Source: Dipteris shenzhenensis
Lineage: Eukaryota > Polypodiophyta > Polypodiopsida > Gleicheniales
Direction: 5' to 3' (one strand)
Assembly (NCBI GenBank): GCA_047967505.1
Contig: CM106538.1
Length of the DNA: 64,000 bases
Part shown: positions 11,801-23,279 of the stretch, one piece after another
How positions within the stretch are numbered: position 1 is the stretch's first letter
How the letters are laid out: each line of letters begins with the position of its first letter
The notes under the pieces: model-generated
What the model was told of the DNA's origin: nothing
The model's input: only the letters and a program-made list of their open reading frames with translations
Database searches by the model: none
Position numbers and translations under genes: made by a program

Positions 11801-12290
11801 CCAATTTTGGTTGCCCATTTCGGAATTATGTTAATGAGAAATAGGGGAGCATCTAGGAGGTCATCCTTGACTCCTATTGGAGCTTCCCCATTGGGAATCC
11901 TTGAGAGATGGTTAGCTAGGACGTGGTTCTTTCCTTTACGCACCGCGACTATGAAGCCAAACTCTATAAGGATTAGCATCCACCTTGTTATGTGTCTCGT
12001 CATTCAAGGCTTGTTAATTTAAGTATAGTAATGCTTGATTATCAATAAAAAAGACAAACCTGTTGGCTAGCAAGTAATGCTTGAACTTTTTAACTACATA
12101 GACCATGGCCAAGCCTTCCCTCTCTGGTGTAGTGTAATTAACCTCGGCATCACTTAATTGCCAGCTAGCAAAGTACACCAGGTAGTCCATGTTGTACTCC
12201 CTTGGTTGGGCTAACACACATCCGATGGCAAATTTTGACGTATCTATGTGGACGTGGAATATTAGATTTCAGTCCAAGGCCCACAATACC
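11575..12290 (-). pseudogene. Ty3 element 2: RNase H plus integrase N-terminus
   Basis: The frame 12217-12014 carries YLVYFASWQLSDAEVNYTTP and FFIDNQALLYL. The frame 12003-11575 carries ITRWMLILIEFGF, KGKNHVLANHLSRIPNGEAP and the H-rich start of the integrase zinc finger (MCEHEYIDILEEAHFEIAGG). Together they make up a Ty3 RNase H joined to the integrase H2C2 domain. RNase H degrades the RNA strand of the RNA:DNA hybrid during reverse transcription. The frame breaks at about 12010, between the DHQALLYL-like motif (here DNQALLYL, with the catalytic-loop His changed) and the next block. All on the minus strand, continuous with RT upstream and integrase downstream. Confidence 0.8.
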
Positions 12291-12299
12291 CGTGCTATG

Positions 12300-12600
12300 G
12301 CAAGAGCTACCTTGAGGGCTTCAAAGGATTTCTAACATTACTCGGTCCACTCAAAGACTACTAATAGCTTGTACAATGGCTAGGATATGTCTGTGTAAAA
12401 TAGGATGAACCTTTGTTAGTAACTCGTATGGCCTATAAACCGCTGCACTTCCTTGGCATTCGTGGGGGGGTAACTCTCGAATAAGCTTGATCTTGCTATA
12501 ATCCATGGAGATGCCATTCTTGGACACTATGTGACTGAGAATCATGCCGTGTTTGACCCAAAATTAACACTTGAAAGGATTTAGGGATTGGCATCTTGAC
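12300..12600 (-). pseudogene. Ty3 element 2: RT remnant with internal deletion junction
   Basis: Only the RT/connection end remains: ILSHIVSKNGISMDYSKIKL and the tether region after it. At about 12590 the sequence homologous to element 1 position about 4130 (GGATTTAGGGAT) joins directly to sequence homologous to element 1 position about 6058 (TTGGCATCTTGACCTCT). So about 1.9 kb, holding most of RT and the protease, has been removed relative to element 1. A minus-strand frame (12798-12496) reads straight through this junction. Confidence 0.75.
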
Positions 12601-15553
12601 CTCTGTGAGAGGAGGGATGCTAACCTGGCAATATTGCAGTTCCTGAGAGGTCCCCCTCCCTACTGATAGTGGATCCTCAAGGCCGTAGAGGTTGCCTTCC
12701 TCTCTTAGGTTATGCAACAATGGGTCCTTTTGGAACATCCTTTGCATCAAGTCTAGAGCCTGTGAGTTACCGGAGCTACGTAGCTCCTCTTCTTCCACCC
12801 TCTGTAGTCAGGTGGTCTAGGTGGATGGTATCGGACCGTTTGTTGGCCTTGCGCCTATGCTCAAATTTCGCTTGGCATTCCTGTACCAAGTTCTAAGCAT
12901 CTATTAAGCATTGTTTCTCTAAGGCTAGGTCTAATATGTTCTCTTATAAGAAGGTGGAGATATGAGGCCTTGGGCTTGCACTGGCTTGTCTACATGCGGG
13001 TACGAGGGCATACTCAGATTGTCCTGAGAAGGGGCTCATTTAGAGGTAGAGGAGGTACTAAGAGTGGCTTCTCCTCATCTGAACCGTCTTGGATGAGCAC
13101 TTGGTTCATTCCTTTATGTGGCCACCCTAGTGACCTTCTTAGACCTAGCCGGCAAGGGTTGGGGTGCCTCGATATTTTGCGACATAGACGTTTTGTCCTT
13201 CCTTGCCTACTCTTCATTTCCTTACCTATGGCCCTGGCCTACATCCTTGTGATGACCTTCAAGGGCTCTGCCGCTACTTAACCTTGCTCAACAAATTGAT
13301 GCTAGCACTCTTGGGCGGGTTGGGCATAGTTGCTGGTCTCCTCAAGGGGCAATCCTTGAATAAATGCTCCACTCCGCACCAACGCACAAGGGCGTGGGAC
13401 CTATTGTGGGAGGAACCACCGAGGTAACATCCCTATATGGACAATCCTTTAAAAAATGCAGCCCTTGGCATTAAAAACATGGCACGGGAGGGTCCATCGT
13501 GCCCTTATACAGGCATTTTCTTGCCCTATGTGGACCTTGTCATGTATAGCATTGGATTGGGGCCCTTCATGCCAAAGAGGTAGGGGTGATTGCAGACCCA
13601 GTATGGGTGGTGATAATGGAGCTTGTTGTGCCCTATATTGCCTTGGATTGTCTAGAGGGACTTCTTGTGCATTCATCAGGTTGGGGGGGAACATCAAGGC
13701 TATTTGGGGCCTCAGCTGGTAGATCAATTGGGGAAGGACCTTTGGAAATCGGCTTTGGGAGGTGTCATGGTTTTCCCATCTATAGCAGTGTGCACAATAG
13801 AGGGCTTGCCTTGCCCTGAGGTAGGGGCACTCATTGGAGGGGTAATTGCAGTTGCATACCCCACACCAAACATTGTCCCTCCTGGGGAATCAGTGGAGTT
13901 ACTCAGTTTTTCCTTGGAAGTTCCTGACTTCCCACTGCTAGCCTAGGTGATTCGAAACATTAGAGGCCAACTCGCTCATATCTAAACCCTTAGGTTCTTT
14001 GTACTCCTTGTTGGTAGGCTCTATACTAGAAGACCTTACTGATTGTGATACCTTGGATGGAGTTGTAGTTTTGTCCTAGACAACCTTATCCATCATATTA
14101 TCACTTATACATATGGTTACTTTGCTGTAGAGTTCAAAGGAAGTGGGATTCATAACCATTAAGTGGTCATGTAGCTTTAGGTCTGCCAATCCGATGAGGA
14201 AGTGTGGCAACAGGCATTCGTCACTCATCCTCTCATGTGGTTCGTAGCGGGAATTCATGTGTTTGATCCTAGTGATGTAATCTCAGAGGGATTCCTTATC
14301 ATTCTATTTCACCTCATATAACTGATTAATCGGGCTCCACTTATGACCACTAGGGGTGAGCCCTACGATGAAGGCCTTCGTAATGCCTCCTAGTTGACCT
14401 TCTCCTCTAGACTAACGGCCCTGTACCATTGGCCTACCTTGCCATCCAAGCTGAGGCCAAATGCATTAACTATTTCTAGATCTCCGGTAGCACCAAATGC
14501 TTTGCATATTTGCTCAAATCTCTCCTTGTGGGAGACTGGGTCTCCTTCCCCAAGAAATTTAGTTATCAATTTGGAGATGGTTATGGGTCAACTCCTAGAG
14601 GGATTGGTGATCCCTGCTAGGAATACAAGTGCGGTCGAGGGTGGGGTGGCCCCCCTTCCTAATGTACCCACTAGGATGCACATTGCCTCATCTGATAGCA
14701 CTATTTGGGAAGCTTGTGGAGGCAGCACTTTTGTGGACCTAATGGGTTGTAGAGGTAGCCTCAAGCCTTGCCCTAGTCGAGGGATCCATTGGGTCGCTAG
14801 TACCGATGTTGGGGCTATGAAGCTTGCTCCCCCATACACCAAGGATGCAGTTGTGGGAGTAAACTATTGGCCTCGAAGAGGAAGTGGGTGACCAAGCATA
14901 TGCATGGATGTTCCTTGCATTGGTCTATAAGGTGGAGCTTACAAGAGGAGGCAAATGTTGGGGGCCTTAGAAGTCTTGTGCATTTCCTCAGCCAGGGTTT
15001 TGCCCTGCAAAGTCCCTCATCCATGGTTCTTCATCCTCCATGCGCTAAGAGACAGGGTGCCATGTGAAGACTGTGGGTCTTGATTCCGCAAAGGTGGCCT
15101 TAGTCCCTATCTGTGGCTCAAGCACTAGTTGTCATCACTGGCCTCCCCTTTCTGTGGACATACTGGCAAAGCGGTTCTCCATTTCTGCGGAAACCATTCG
15201 GCCCAACCATCCAAACATGTTGGGCATTGTCCCTCTTAACCTGGAGACTAGGGAAGGAGTAGGAGAATGAGGTGGAGCTAGGTTGGTATAGGTGGCTTCA
15301 AAAGCCCTCGAGCGGGGTCCTGCATTTCCTTGTTCAAGCTCTTGGTCTCATTGAAGCTAGAGAGATCCCCACGTGGAGGCCCTAACATGGAGCGAGAGTT
15401 GGGAATTGAGCTCCTTGTTGGAGCTGACCCCAAACTTGAACAAAAGGTGGGCTGTGCATAGTTCGAAATACTGTCCTCACACTCAGGTTCCTTGGACAAA
15501 ATTCTTCTAGACCTCAACTGTGTGTATGAGGTCTCTGCAGGCCTCGAATTCAA
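12600..15553 (-). pseudogene. Ty3 element 2: gag region (broken)
   Basis: From the 5' side on the minus strand, a possible gag start at 15553 (MNSRPAETSYTQLRSRRI) is followed by proline-rich sequence and then by the Retrotrans_gag capsid fold (SRYEPHERMSDECLLPHFLI, about 14240-14180, with GLADLKLHDHLMVMNPTS). Near 13390-13340 lies a decayed zinc knuckle with the same surroundings as in element 1, and then the acidic linker (MEEEELRSSGNSQALDLMQR, 12798). Stops and frameshifts are frequent. Gag forms the virus-like particle that packages element RNA. Confidence 0.65.
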
Positions 15554-15559
15554 TTCTCT

Positions 15560-15904
15560 ATTTTTTATAGAGAATCTATTCCTAGAGCTATCCCAACAGT
15601 CAGAGGGTTAGTTGGTAAGCTGACAAGACATAGGGATAGACTTAAGGCAATAGTCGAAGGGTTAGCAATAAAGCAATGATCAATGGGATGGTTGCCTCAG
15701 AGGGATACCAGGATGGCAACAGTCGTACGGTTAACAATATGGTGACAACGGACCATGGGGATAGACTTAAGGCCATAGGACAATGCCTGTTAGACTAGTG
15801 GGATAACAAACCCTGACACATCATAAATAAGGTAGCAGATTAGGTGTCTGATAGGTGTCAAGTCATGGGGATAGCGAGCTAAAGTGATGGGTCGTGGGGA
15901 TAGA
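15560..15904 (-). other. Leader of Ty3 element 2, with short repeated phrases
   Basis: Between the gag start and LTR copy C is non-coding DNA in which the phrase CATGGGGATAG or CATAGGGATAGACTTAAGGC recurs (about 15628, 15754, 15865, 15890). No clear primer binding site was found next to the LTR, so the left border of the internal region is uncertain. Confidence 0.35.
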
Positions 15905-16355
15905 AGGCACTACAAGGGAAACAAGAGAACACCCAAAGACACTCTTGGAAGGGAAGAGGGAGCTTGTATTCCAAACTTGTGCATACAACAATGAAGACCA
16001 AAGTCAACCATTTGGCCTTTTATACAAGTCACCTTTTGAAGGAAGGACCAACCCATTTGGCTCTTGTGTTATCCTTGCCAATTTGGACGATCCTGGCAAC
16101 TACCTTGGTCCTAAGCCATTTGAGGATCAAAACCCACAGGACCAAATCAACCCAAAGTCAACCATTTGGCCTTTTATACAAGTTCCTTTGAAGGAAGGGC
16201 CAACCCATTTGGCTCTTGTGTTATCCTTGCCAATTTGGATGATCTCGCTGACTACCTTGGTCCTAATCCATTTAAGGATCAAAACCCATAGGACCAACCT
16301 TGAGCCATTTATGACTCAAAACCCATAGGTCTAGATCCGTCAACGTGCTCCATGG
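15905..16355 (-). mobile_element. LTR copy C with internal tandem duplication
   Basis: Third copy of the minus-strand LTR family, lying upstream (on the minus strand) of element 2's gag, so it is probably that element's 5' LTR. On the minus strand it would begin TGTTATTAGCCATGGAGCACG at about 16355. A stretch of about 150 bp containing the TATA box (TATAAAAGGCCAAATGG on the minus strand) is present twice in tandem, at about 16008-16150 and 16155-16300. This gives two TATA boxes in one LTR. Confidence 0.65.
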
Positions 16356-16769
16356 CTAATAACATTCCTTAATTGCCTTGCTTTATGTTTTATTAGTAGG
16401 TTGCTTTGCTATAATTTTGATTTCTTGGGTTTCTTCAACCATTGGTTTATCTTCCTTTTTTGCAACTCTATCTCATCCATCTTCAGCCCCTTACTTGTGT
16501 TGTCCCCCTTGTCCTTTGGTTTCTTCAATGTAAGCCCTTTGATCTTTATGCCCTTCCACTTTGGTGCTATTTGATTCCATATGGCACCACCCATATGTGA
16601 TGCTACAGTTTTCTTCATCACTCCCAAGTGGGGCACTATGTGTAATACAAGCATTCTATCTTTGAGGACTCATTTCTTGATGTGGCAGTCATGCCAGACC
16701 CTAAAGTCTAGCCCTACCTCAAAGCAGTTGGGCTTATGCACTTAGTTAACCACTTGCCCTGCTATCTTG
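16356..16769. other. Spacer between LTR copy C and copia 3' LTR
   Basis: One 81-codon minus-strand frame (16654-16409) is lysine-rich at its C-terminus (KPKDKGDNTSKGLKMDEIEL) without a recognisable domain. It is more likely residual element sequence than a gene. Confidence 0.25.
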
Positions 16770-16939
16770 TGAGAGTGCTCTCAACAGAAGTGGAACGGAA
16801 GAGGGAGAGAGAGAAACATAGAGCCACACAAGATTTTGGTGGGTGTAGAACACCCTAATCTTCTTTTTCATTCATTTATATATGTGTTTAAGTATTGTAC
16901 ATAACCGGGGTAAAGGCACACTGACCTTTAACCCCCACA
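16770..16939 (-). mobile_element. Copia 3' LTR (170 bp)
   Basis: On the minus strand the LTR starts TGTGGGGGTTAAAGGTCAG at 16939, right after a polypurine tract AGTGGGAGGT, and ends GAGAGCACTCTCA at 16770. It is the same family as the plus-strand LTR at 7277-7445, including the ACATATATAAATGAATGAA promoter-like segment. It closes the 3' end of the copia element that extends to about 20.1 kb. Confidence 0.8.
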
Positions 16940-17039
16940 ACCTCCCACTAAAAGGACAATGTGCCTTTAAGGAAGAACAACCAGTGAGCATACTATCCAA
17001 TGCCCATCAATACTCAAACCGCTGACTAGGTAGACTCTT

Positions 17040-18624
17040 CGTCAGCATATATGTAGGGTTATCCTCTGTATGAACCTTGACAAGCTCTATGTGCTTGTCC
17101 TCAAGTACCTCCCTGATGAAATGGTACCTGACCTCAATATGTTTGCTCTTTGCATGAAAGATCGGATTTTGTTTGTGCTAGCTGAATAGCACTCATGGAA
17201 TCACTATCAATGTCGGTACACCTGTATGAATCCCCAAATCTCCCACTAGTCGATCAAGCCATATAGCCTCCTTGCAACCCTCTATTGCTGCAACATACTC
17301 AGCCTCTGTGGTAGACAAAGCAACACACTTCTGTGCATGAGACATCCACGACACTGCACCACCTGCAAAGTTGAACACATAACCAAAAAAGGATCTCCTA
17401 CTATCCACATGCCTTGCATAGTCTGAATCTATATACCCAAGTACACGCATGTCTCCTCTACCAAAGCAAATGCACATCTCCTTGGTACCCTTCATGTACC
17501 TCATGATGCACTTAACTGCCTCCCAATGCCTCTTTCTTGGATTAGCCATATACCAGCTAACAAGTCCCACTCCAAATGCAATGTCTGGTCTAGTAGCTAT
17601 CATACCATACATAAGACTCCCAACCACTGATGCATAAGGAACCTTGGCCATCATGGCCCTCTCCTCATCTGATTTCGGACTATCTGTATGACTCAGTTTC
17701 ACATATGGAGGCAATGGAGTACTTACTGCCTTCCCTCCCTCCATATTGAAACGCCGCAATACTTTTGTAACATACTCCTTCTGTGAAAGTCAAAGGAGTT
17801 TCCCACTCTGATCACGCATGATGCGCATACCAAGAATATGACTTGCAAGTCCCAAATCCTTCATATCAAAGGCCTCATGCAACTTGGACTTTAATGCATC
17901 TAGCTCATAAGTATCCTTGCTAGCCAATAGCATATCATCCACATATAGTGCCAGGAGTATCAGGCTATTATCCTTAGCCCTTTTAGTGTAGAGGCAGTGA
18001 TCAATTTCACTCCTTCTAAAACCCTAGGACCGAATGAAAGCATCAAACTTCTGATACCATTCTCTAGGTGCTTGCTTAAGACCATAGAGACTCTTCTTTA
18101 GCTTGCAAAACTAAATGCTCTTTGCCCTTTTCTTCAAAGCCTTCCGGCTGCACCATGTAAATTTCCTCATGCAGATCCCCATGCAAGAAAGCTGTCTTGA
18201 CATCCATCTGCATAAGCTCCATATCCTCTGTTGCCACTAGGCCAAGCATGCATCTAAGTGTGGTCATCTTCACAATAAGAGAGAAAATCTCATCAAAGTC
18301 CACACCCTTCTCTTGCTTGAACCCTTTAGTGACCAAACGGGCCTTGTACCTAGGCACATCATCACTTGTGACCTTCATCTTGTAGACCCATTTACATGGC
18401 AATGCTTTCATTCCATGTGACAAAGAAACCAAGTCCCAAGTCTTATTCTTCATAAGTGAACTCATCTCTGATTGCATAGCATACTCCCACTTGCGTTGAT
18501 CCTCGCGCATCATAGCCTCTCTGTAGCAAGAAGGCTCCCCGCAATCAGTAAGCATCACATAGTCTACCCCTAGAACAAACCTATCAGGTGATCTAGACAC
18601 TCTAGATGATCTTCTCAAAGGCAT
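17040..18624 (-). pseudogene. Ty1/copia reverse transcriptase and RNase H
   Basis: On the minus strand the RT begins near 18624 (MPLRRSSRVSRSPDRFVLG). It carries WDLVSLSHGMKALPCKWVYK, KARLVTKGFKQEKGVDFDEI, LMQMDVKTAFLHGDLHEEI (motif A, with D) and, after a frameshift near 18080, the catalytic YVDDMLLASKDTYELDAL (about 17950-17920). RNase H follows in the frame 17759-17193: GYIDSDYARHVDSRRSFFG, VSWMSHAQKCVALSTTEAEY and EGCKEAIWLDRLVGDLGI. A stop or frameshift separates the two halves near 17790, and another breaks the RNase H end near 17190. RT catalytic residues are intact, but the polyprotein is not. Confidence 0.88.
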
Positions 18625-19720
18625 TTCATCTTGCTGTCCGACCTACATATCAACCACATTTCGCTCATCATTTCCACCAATAGATGATCCATCATCTACC
18701 GTTGATTGTATACCTATGGGAGTGCTTGGTGGTACCATTTCTTGCACATTTGGTGCATGGATAGCTTGCTGTCTATCAACATATGCAGGTGGATTCACAT
18801 CCTGGAAAGTGATTCTCCTCATTTCCACATCCCTCATGGGTGCCTTATGCATCTTCTTCTCATTGAAGGCTACATCATGGCTGTGTATGATCTTCTTTGC
18901 TTCAAGATCCCAGAGACGATAGCCCATCTCTCCACTTTCACCATAACCCAGAAAGATGCATTTCCTAGACTTATGATCTAGCTTCTTTTGAAGCTCTCTT
19001 TGCACATGTGCATATGCCTCACACCCAAATATACACAAATGAGAGTAAGAGGGCTTCTTACCACTCCATGCCTCTTCAGGAATACCACCATCCAAACTTT
19101 TACTAGGTGATCTATTGATCACGTGCACTGCAGTCTTCATTGCCTCAGCCCAAAAACCACCAGAAAGACTTGCGTTGGAAAGCATACATTGCAACCTTTC
19201 TTGAATGGTATGGTTCATCTTTTCTGCAATTGGATTTTGCTCTAGAGTATGAGGGGATGTGAGCTTCCTCTTAATCCCACATGTATCACAGAAATGCTAA
19301 AAGTCATGAGAGAGAAACTCTCCACCATTGTCAGTTTGTAGGAATTTAAGTGTTCTACGTGACTGATTCTCAACCAAGGCCAACCATTTCTAAAATACCT
19401 AGAACACATCACTCTTTCAAGCTATAGCATAAGCCCACACTTTCCTAGTTGCATCATCAATGAATGTCACATACTATTTAGCCCTGTCTAATGACCGTGT
19501 AGGCATGGGACCACATACGTCTGAATGCACCAAATCAAGCTTTTCAAACTCTTTCTTTCCCCTTCTTTTATGGGCTGATTTAGTTTGCTTCCCATAGAGA
19601 TAGTGCTCATAAATTTCAAAATCAGAGAAACTTAAATGCGGTACATACCCCAAATGGCATAAGAGTTTCATCCCATTTTGGCTCATATGGCCCAACTAGC
19701 AATGCCATAAAGAAGTGCTT
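18625..19720 (-). pseudogene. Ty1/copia integrase
   Basis: The minus strand encodes the pre-integrase/zinc region (LGYVPHLSFSDFEI and FEKLDLVHSDVCGPMPTRS, 19695-19474), a broken catalytic core (19470-19220, including a decayed QTDNGGEFLS site on the minus strand) and an intact C-terminal part in the frame 19218-18643 (NHTIQERLQCMLSNASLSGG, FWAEAMKTAVHVINRSPSKS, KSRKCIFLGYGESGEMGYRL). Order integrase then RT is the copia arrangement. Frameshifts near 19220 and 19470 make it non-functional. Confidence 0.85.
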
Positions 19721-20090
19721 GGCTACTAGGTTATTGCAACAACATGATCAAACACCCCTGATACATGTAAGGGATACAAAGTCCCGCACTTGGCACACTT
19801 GGCACCCCTGGCCAAAAGCATAGAGCCCTTCTGAATTTTCCAACTCCCAGAACCAAAGATGGTCTGAAAACCAGGATCATCTAGCTGACTCATTGAAATG
19901 AGACTCTTGGTCAGCTTAGGCACATGTCTCACATTTTTCAAAATAAATGCAGACCCATTTGCAAAAGAAAACTTTATTTCACCTACTCCCACTATGTCAC
20001 ATGCATAGTCATTTCCAAGATGCACACAACCTGTCTTTCCACTGTCATAAGTGGAGAACCATTGCTATGGACTTGTCTTTGATTGTGCAT
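19721..20090 (-). pseudogene. Ty1/copia protease-to-integrase linker
   Basis: The minus-strand frame 20025-19726 (MHLGNDYACDIVGVGEIKFS, LKNVRHVPKLTKSLISMSQL, GCKFGSGSWKIQKGSMLLAR-like) is the conserved stretch following the copia aspartic protease, where element polyproteins read VxGxGxVxF and LxxVxHVPxLxxNLIS. The protease active-site DSG itself is not seen; the similarity runs out at about 20090. Confidence 0.7.
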
Positions 20091-20094
20091 TCAC

Positions 20095-20530
20095 CTTAAT
20101 AGAAGATGACTTGCTAGTTGTGTTTTGTCATCTGACAAGAGGTTCTTGTTGAGCTTTGGAATATAGAGTGCACCTTTCACAAATCCTTTCATACAAGTGA
20201 AATTGTTCATAGGGACAATGCCTTTTCCTTGAATTGGATTTGGTGTGTTATCTATAGTGTAGATAACGTTCTTTGGTCCTTCTACATGATTCCAAGTACA
20301 TAAGCATGACTAGTTTCATTGTTGTTGCAGAAACTCTGGTTGATTTGGCTTTTCAGTATGAGAATCTTGGATGTATTCTTAGACTCATAAAGAGCTGCGA
20401 ACATTTCCCATGCTTCTTTGGATGTCTTCATTATGTTGATCTGTCAAAGCATGATATCTTGCACATTTTGCTTAATAAAATGATATGCATATTTGTCTTT
20501 CTACTACTTGTGCTCAGGCAATGGTAATAG
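20095..20530 (-). pseudogene. Second copia family: gag and protease-linker fragments
   Basis: Immediately upstream, the minus strand again encodes the same kind of linker but from another copia family (TIDNTPNPIQGKGIVPMNNF, GFVKGALYIPKLNKNLLS, about 20265-20110). Above that is a gag piece (ALYESKNTSKILILKSQI-like, about 20420-20310). Two linkers in a row cannot belong to one element, so the copia element has been joined to another at about 20090. The upstream side ends in the satellite-like repeat at about 20540, and no 5' LTR is present. Confidence 0.6.
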
Positions 20531-20539
20531 GTGTGAGCT

Positions 20540-20875
20540 TTATTGGTGCATGTGTAGACCCTTTTTGGATATTTTAAACACTTATACATGTGATCCATGG
20601 TCAAAACCTAGGAAATATGCATTCCAAACCATGAAAATGATGTCTTATCCACATAAATTTTTTTAAGAACATAGATATTATTCAAGTTAAGTGCTCTACA
20701 AAGTAGCATACCTTTGGACACATACACATATTCTAGAAGCCCATCAATGCATACATTTTAACACTTATGCATGATGCATGGTCAAAAAACTAGGAAATAT
20801 GCACAACCATGAAAGTGACATCCAAACCAAATCAATAATTTGAGCACATGGCTATTACTAAAACTAGCACCACGG
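20540..20875 (-). repeat. Satellite-like repeat, two minus-oriented units
   Basis: Two related units of about 180-190 bp are present, each with the phrase CATG(A/G)TxCATGGTCAAAA(A)CTAGGAAATATGCA (at about 20588 and 20770) and CCATCAATGCATACATTTTAACACTTAT. They are the reverse complement of the units in the array at 29400-30170 and parallel to those at 30180-30480. Confidence 0.6.
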
Positions 20876-20879
20876 ATGT

Positions 20880-21740
20880 CAACAATTCAATGAGATGCCA
20901 GCACCAACAAGGAACACCACGAGCAATAGACAAGAGATGATCCAGCACCACTTCAGAGACACAAACCATAGCCAGAGCAGATCATGAGACAACCAGAACT
21001 GATGGTGCTAGTGATGGATGTATTTAGCAAGTTGACAAAATCTTACAATTCTGATGGAATCTTCTTGGCATCCCAACCTCCACAACTGACTGCCACATGT
21101 CACATAGGATTAACAAGTGGTAGGTCATCCACAAGATAGCCACATCAGTACTTTGCACTTTAGATACATGGCATACCCTATCTTCCATGCCACCTTATCA
21201 CTCCACATCAACATCTTAGCTGTCCACATTATCATGCAATGCCACAGTTGCACACTTGAGCTAATTAGCCACCTCAGCAAGCCACAACACTGGCACATCA
21301 TCAAGCCTCGTCACCAAGCCACATCATCATTGCCATGTCAGTAGACCTTATCCAGTGCCGCATCAGTAGACCTTATCCAATGCCATGTCATCAAATCCAC
21401 CTCAGCTCTACCACATCACCAAGCCACCATTAGCATGCCACATCATCATGCCACCTTAGCCTTGCCATGTGGCATAGCCCCTGTTAGTAGGTACAATAAC
21501 CCTTTAGAAGCACACATTGTATATTTCATGTGCACCTAGCAACCACCACACACACAATGCTCCATAGACATACCTCTTACTAGCCACAGTTTTCATGTGA
21601 ATACAATTGCCACATCATTTCTCCTATTTTTCCACTCCACCTGGATCAAGTTGTATCTCTTGGTCTAGAAGAATTTGAGAGTGCACTCATAACATCATGC
21701 ACACATTTTGGCACTTGTGTCACATACTTTTTAGCCTCGG
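20880..21740. repeat. CCACATCA-rich low-complexity stretch and flanks
   Basis: From about 21060 to 21480 short phrases such as GCCACATCATCA, CAAGCCACA, CATGCCACCTTA and AGTAGACCTTATCCA(A/G)TGCC recur irregularly on the plus strand. The tandem pair TCAGTAGACCTTATCCAGTG / TCAGTAGACCTTATCCAATG lies at about 21338-21382. No protein-coding signal is present. Confidence 0.5.
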
Positions 21741-21744
21741 CATC

Positions 21745-22960
21745 AAATCCACTTCTTGTGTACATCCAACCTCTACATCGTACACTGGGTACTCAGCTTC
21801 ATAATCAAAATGTGAATCCACTTACTCAGCTTAAAGTTGTTGTATTGGAATTGTTGGACGAGTTGGATCTGGTGCTCTTGGATATTGTTGTGGATTTGGA
21901 TTTTGAGTAATTGCGAGACTTGGGTTCGGACTAGAATAGGACTCATCCTCGAAGTTGGTGGTGCTTGTGCAAGTGCTGGTTGCTTGTACACTAGGATGGG
22001 TATCGGTTGATATTATTGAGGTCGGGGCAGATTGTTGTGCATGTTGAAGATGCAACTATTTTCATCATGCCCATTGACTACAAAGATGTGGCACCACAAC
22101 CTTAGTTGTGTGTTGGCTTGTGCATGAATCCTGGCTCTTAGAGAGGGACATTCATTTGCTGTATGATTGGTCATGCAATGCGGGCACCATACATTTTCTC
22201 ACCTTGGATAAGTCAGAGGTGGTGGTAGTTGAGACATGTGAAGCTTTTGTTCCATAGCATTCATCATTTCTTCTCTTAGTTTCATGGTCATATCTTCATT
22301 ATATGTTTCTTCAGTTAACTTGGCTTTGCCCTTTTTAGAGTGCTTATCTCGCACACTTGCTCTTCCATCATCAGTGCTGGTGTCAGAATCTATCATTCCA
22401 TCCTCTATGTCAATTGCTGCTGCATGAGTAGCACTAAATGTTTCATAGCTGCTTATCTTTTTCATGTCCTTGCAGATCTTCTTCCTAAGGCGTGGAATGA
22501 ACTAGGCTATCAGGTACTTATCATTAGGACATGGTCGCACTTTGCAATTAGATGCTCTATAACCTAGGTACATGCGTGCATCCTCCCTCCGATCTTGTTT
22601 GAGCTTGCTCAGTAGAAGAGTAGGATCATCTTGAAGTCTTTCCATTTGGAACCACCTTTTGAATTTGATTTGCAACAGGTCCCATGTGGCTCGTTCTTCC
22701 ACTAGCAGGTCAAGGTACCATTCAGAGGCCATGGCGGACCATGTGACCTTGGTGCTGGAGGAATCCTACTGGATCACCCCGTCCATTGCATTTTGGAAGT
22801 TCTAGTTTGCCTTGATTGTTATTGTGTCAGTCATAGCTATTGTGATGGTGAAAGAAATCATCCCCATCCGCTTCTAGGTCAAGGTCACCATGATCGCGAC
22901 AATGATCGGCCATGTTGTGACTGGGAGGAGTCAAATGGATTGGATGAATTTCAAGGGGGG
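21745..22960 (-). pseudogene. Ty3 gag with two zinc knuckles
   Basis: The minus strand encodes a Retrotrans_gag domain in the frame 22732-22502 (ASEWYLDLLVEERATWDLLQ, IKFKRWFQMERLQDDPTLLL). After a frameshift comes an acidic/basic linker (22465-22199, DIEDGMIDSDTSTDDGRASV). After a stop there are two cysteine-histidine knuckles: CPHCMTNHTANEC (about 22190-22150) and a second decayed one (WCHIFVVNGHDENSC, about 22110-22065). The last part (22055-21773) is Gln/Pro/Ser-rich. No protease or RT follows, so this is a 5' fragment of a Ty3 element. Its leader probably reaches into the AACCTAA-rich stretch at 23.3-23.6 kb. Confidence 0.72.
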
Positions 22961-23279
22961 AATTTGGTGTAGAGGGTGGTCAAGTAGAGACATTAGCCGG
23001 AGCATAGTTGCATGCAGAATTGTGGAGAGGTTGATTAGGTACCTTCTCCTCAAGTCCAGATGGTGATGTATGTGTGGTAGGGGGATTAGAGAGGCGTTAG
23101 TGTATTAGGGACCATCATGTTGTAATTGTGCCTAGGATTGTCTCCCTTGAGTGCGGGAATGTGCTAGTGTAGGCGGTTCATCAATTGGAGGTCACGAGTG
23201 AAAGTTATGAGCGAATTAGTGTGAAAATTAGCCCACATGGGGGTACGAATTAACGAGTGTGAGGGATTCCAAAATGTTA

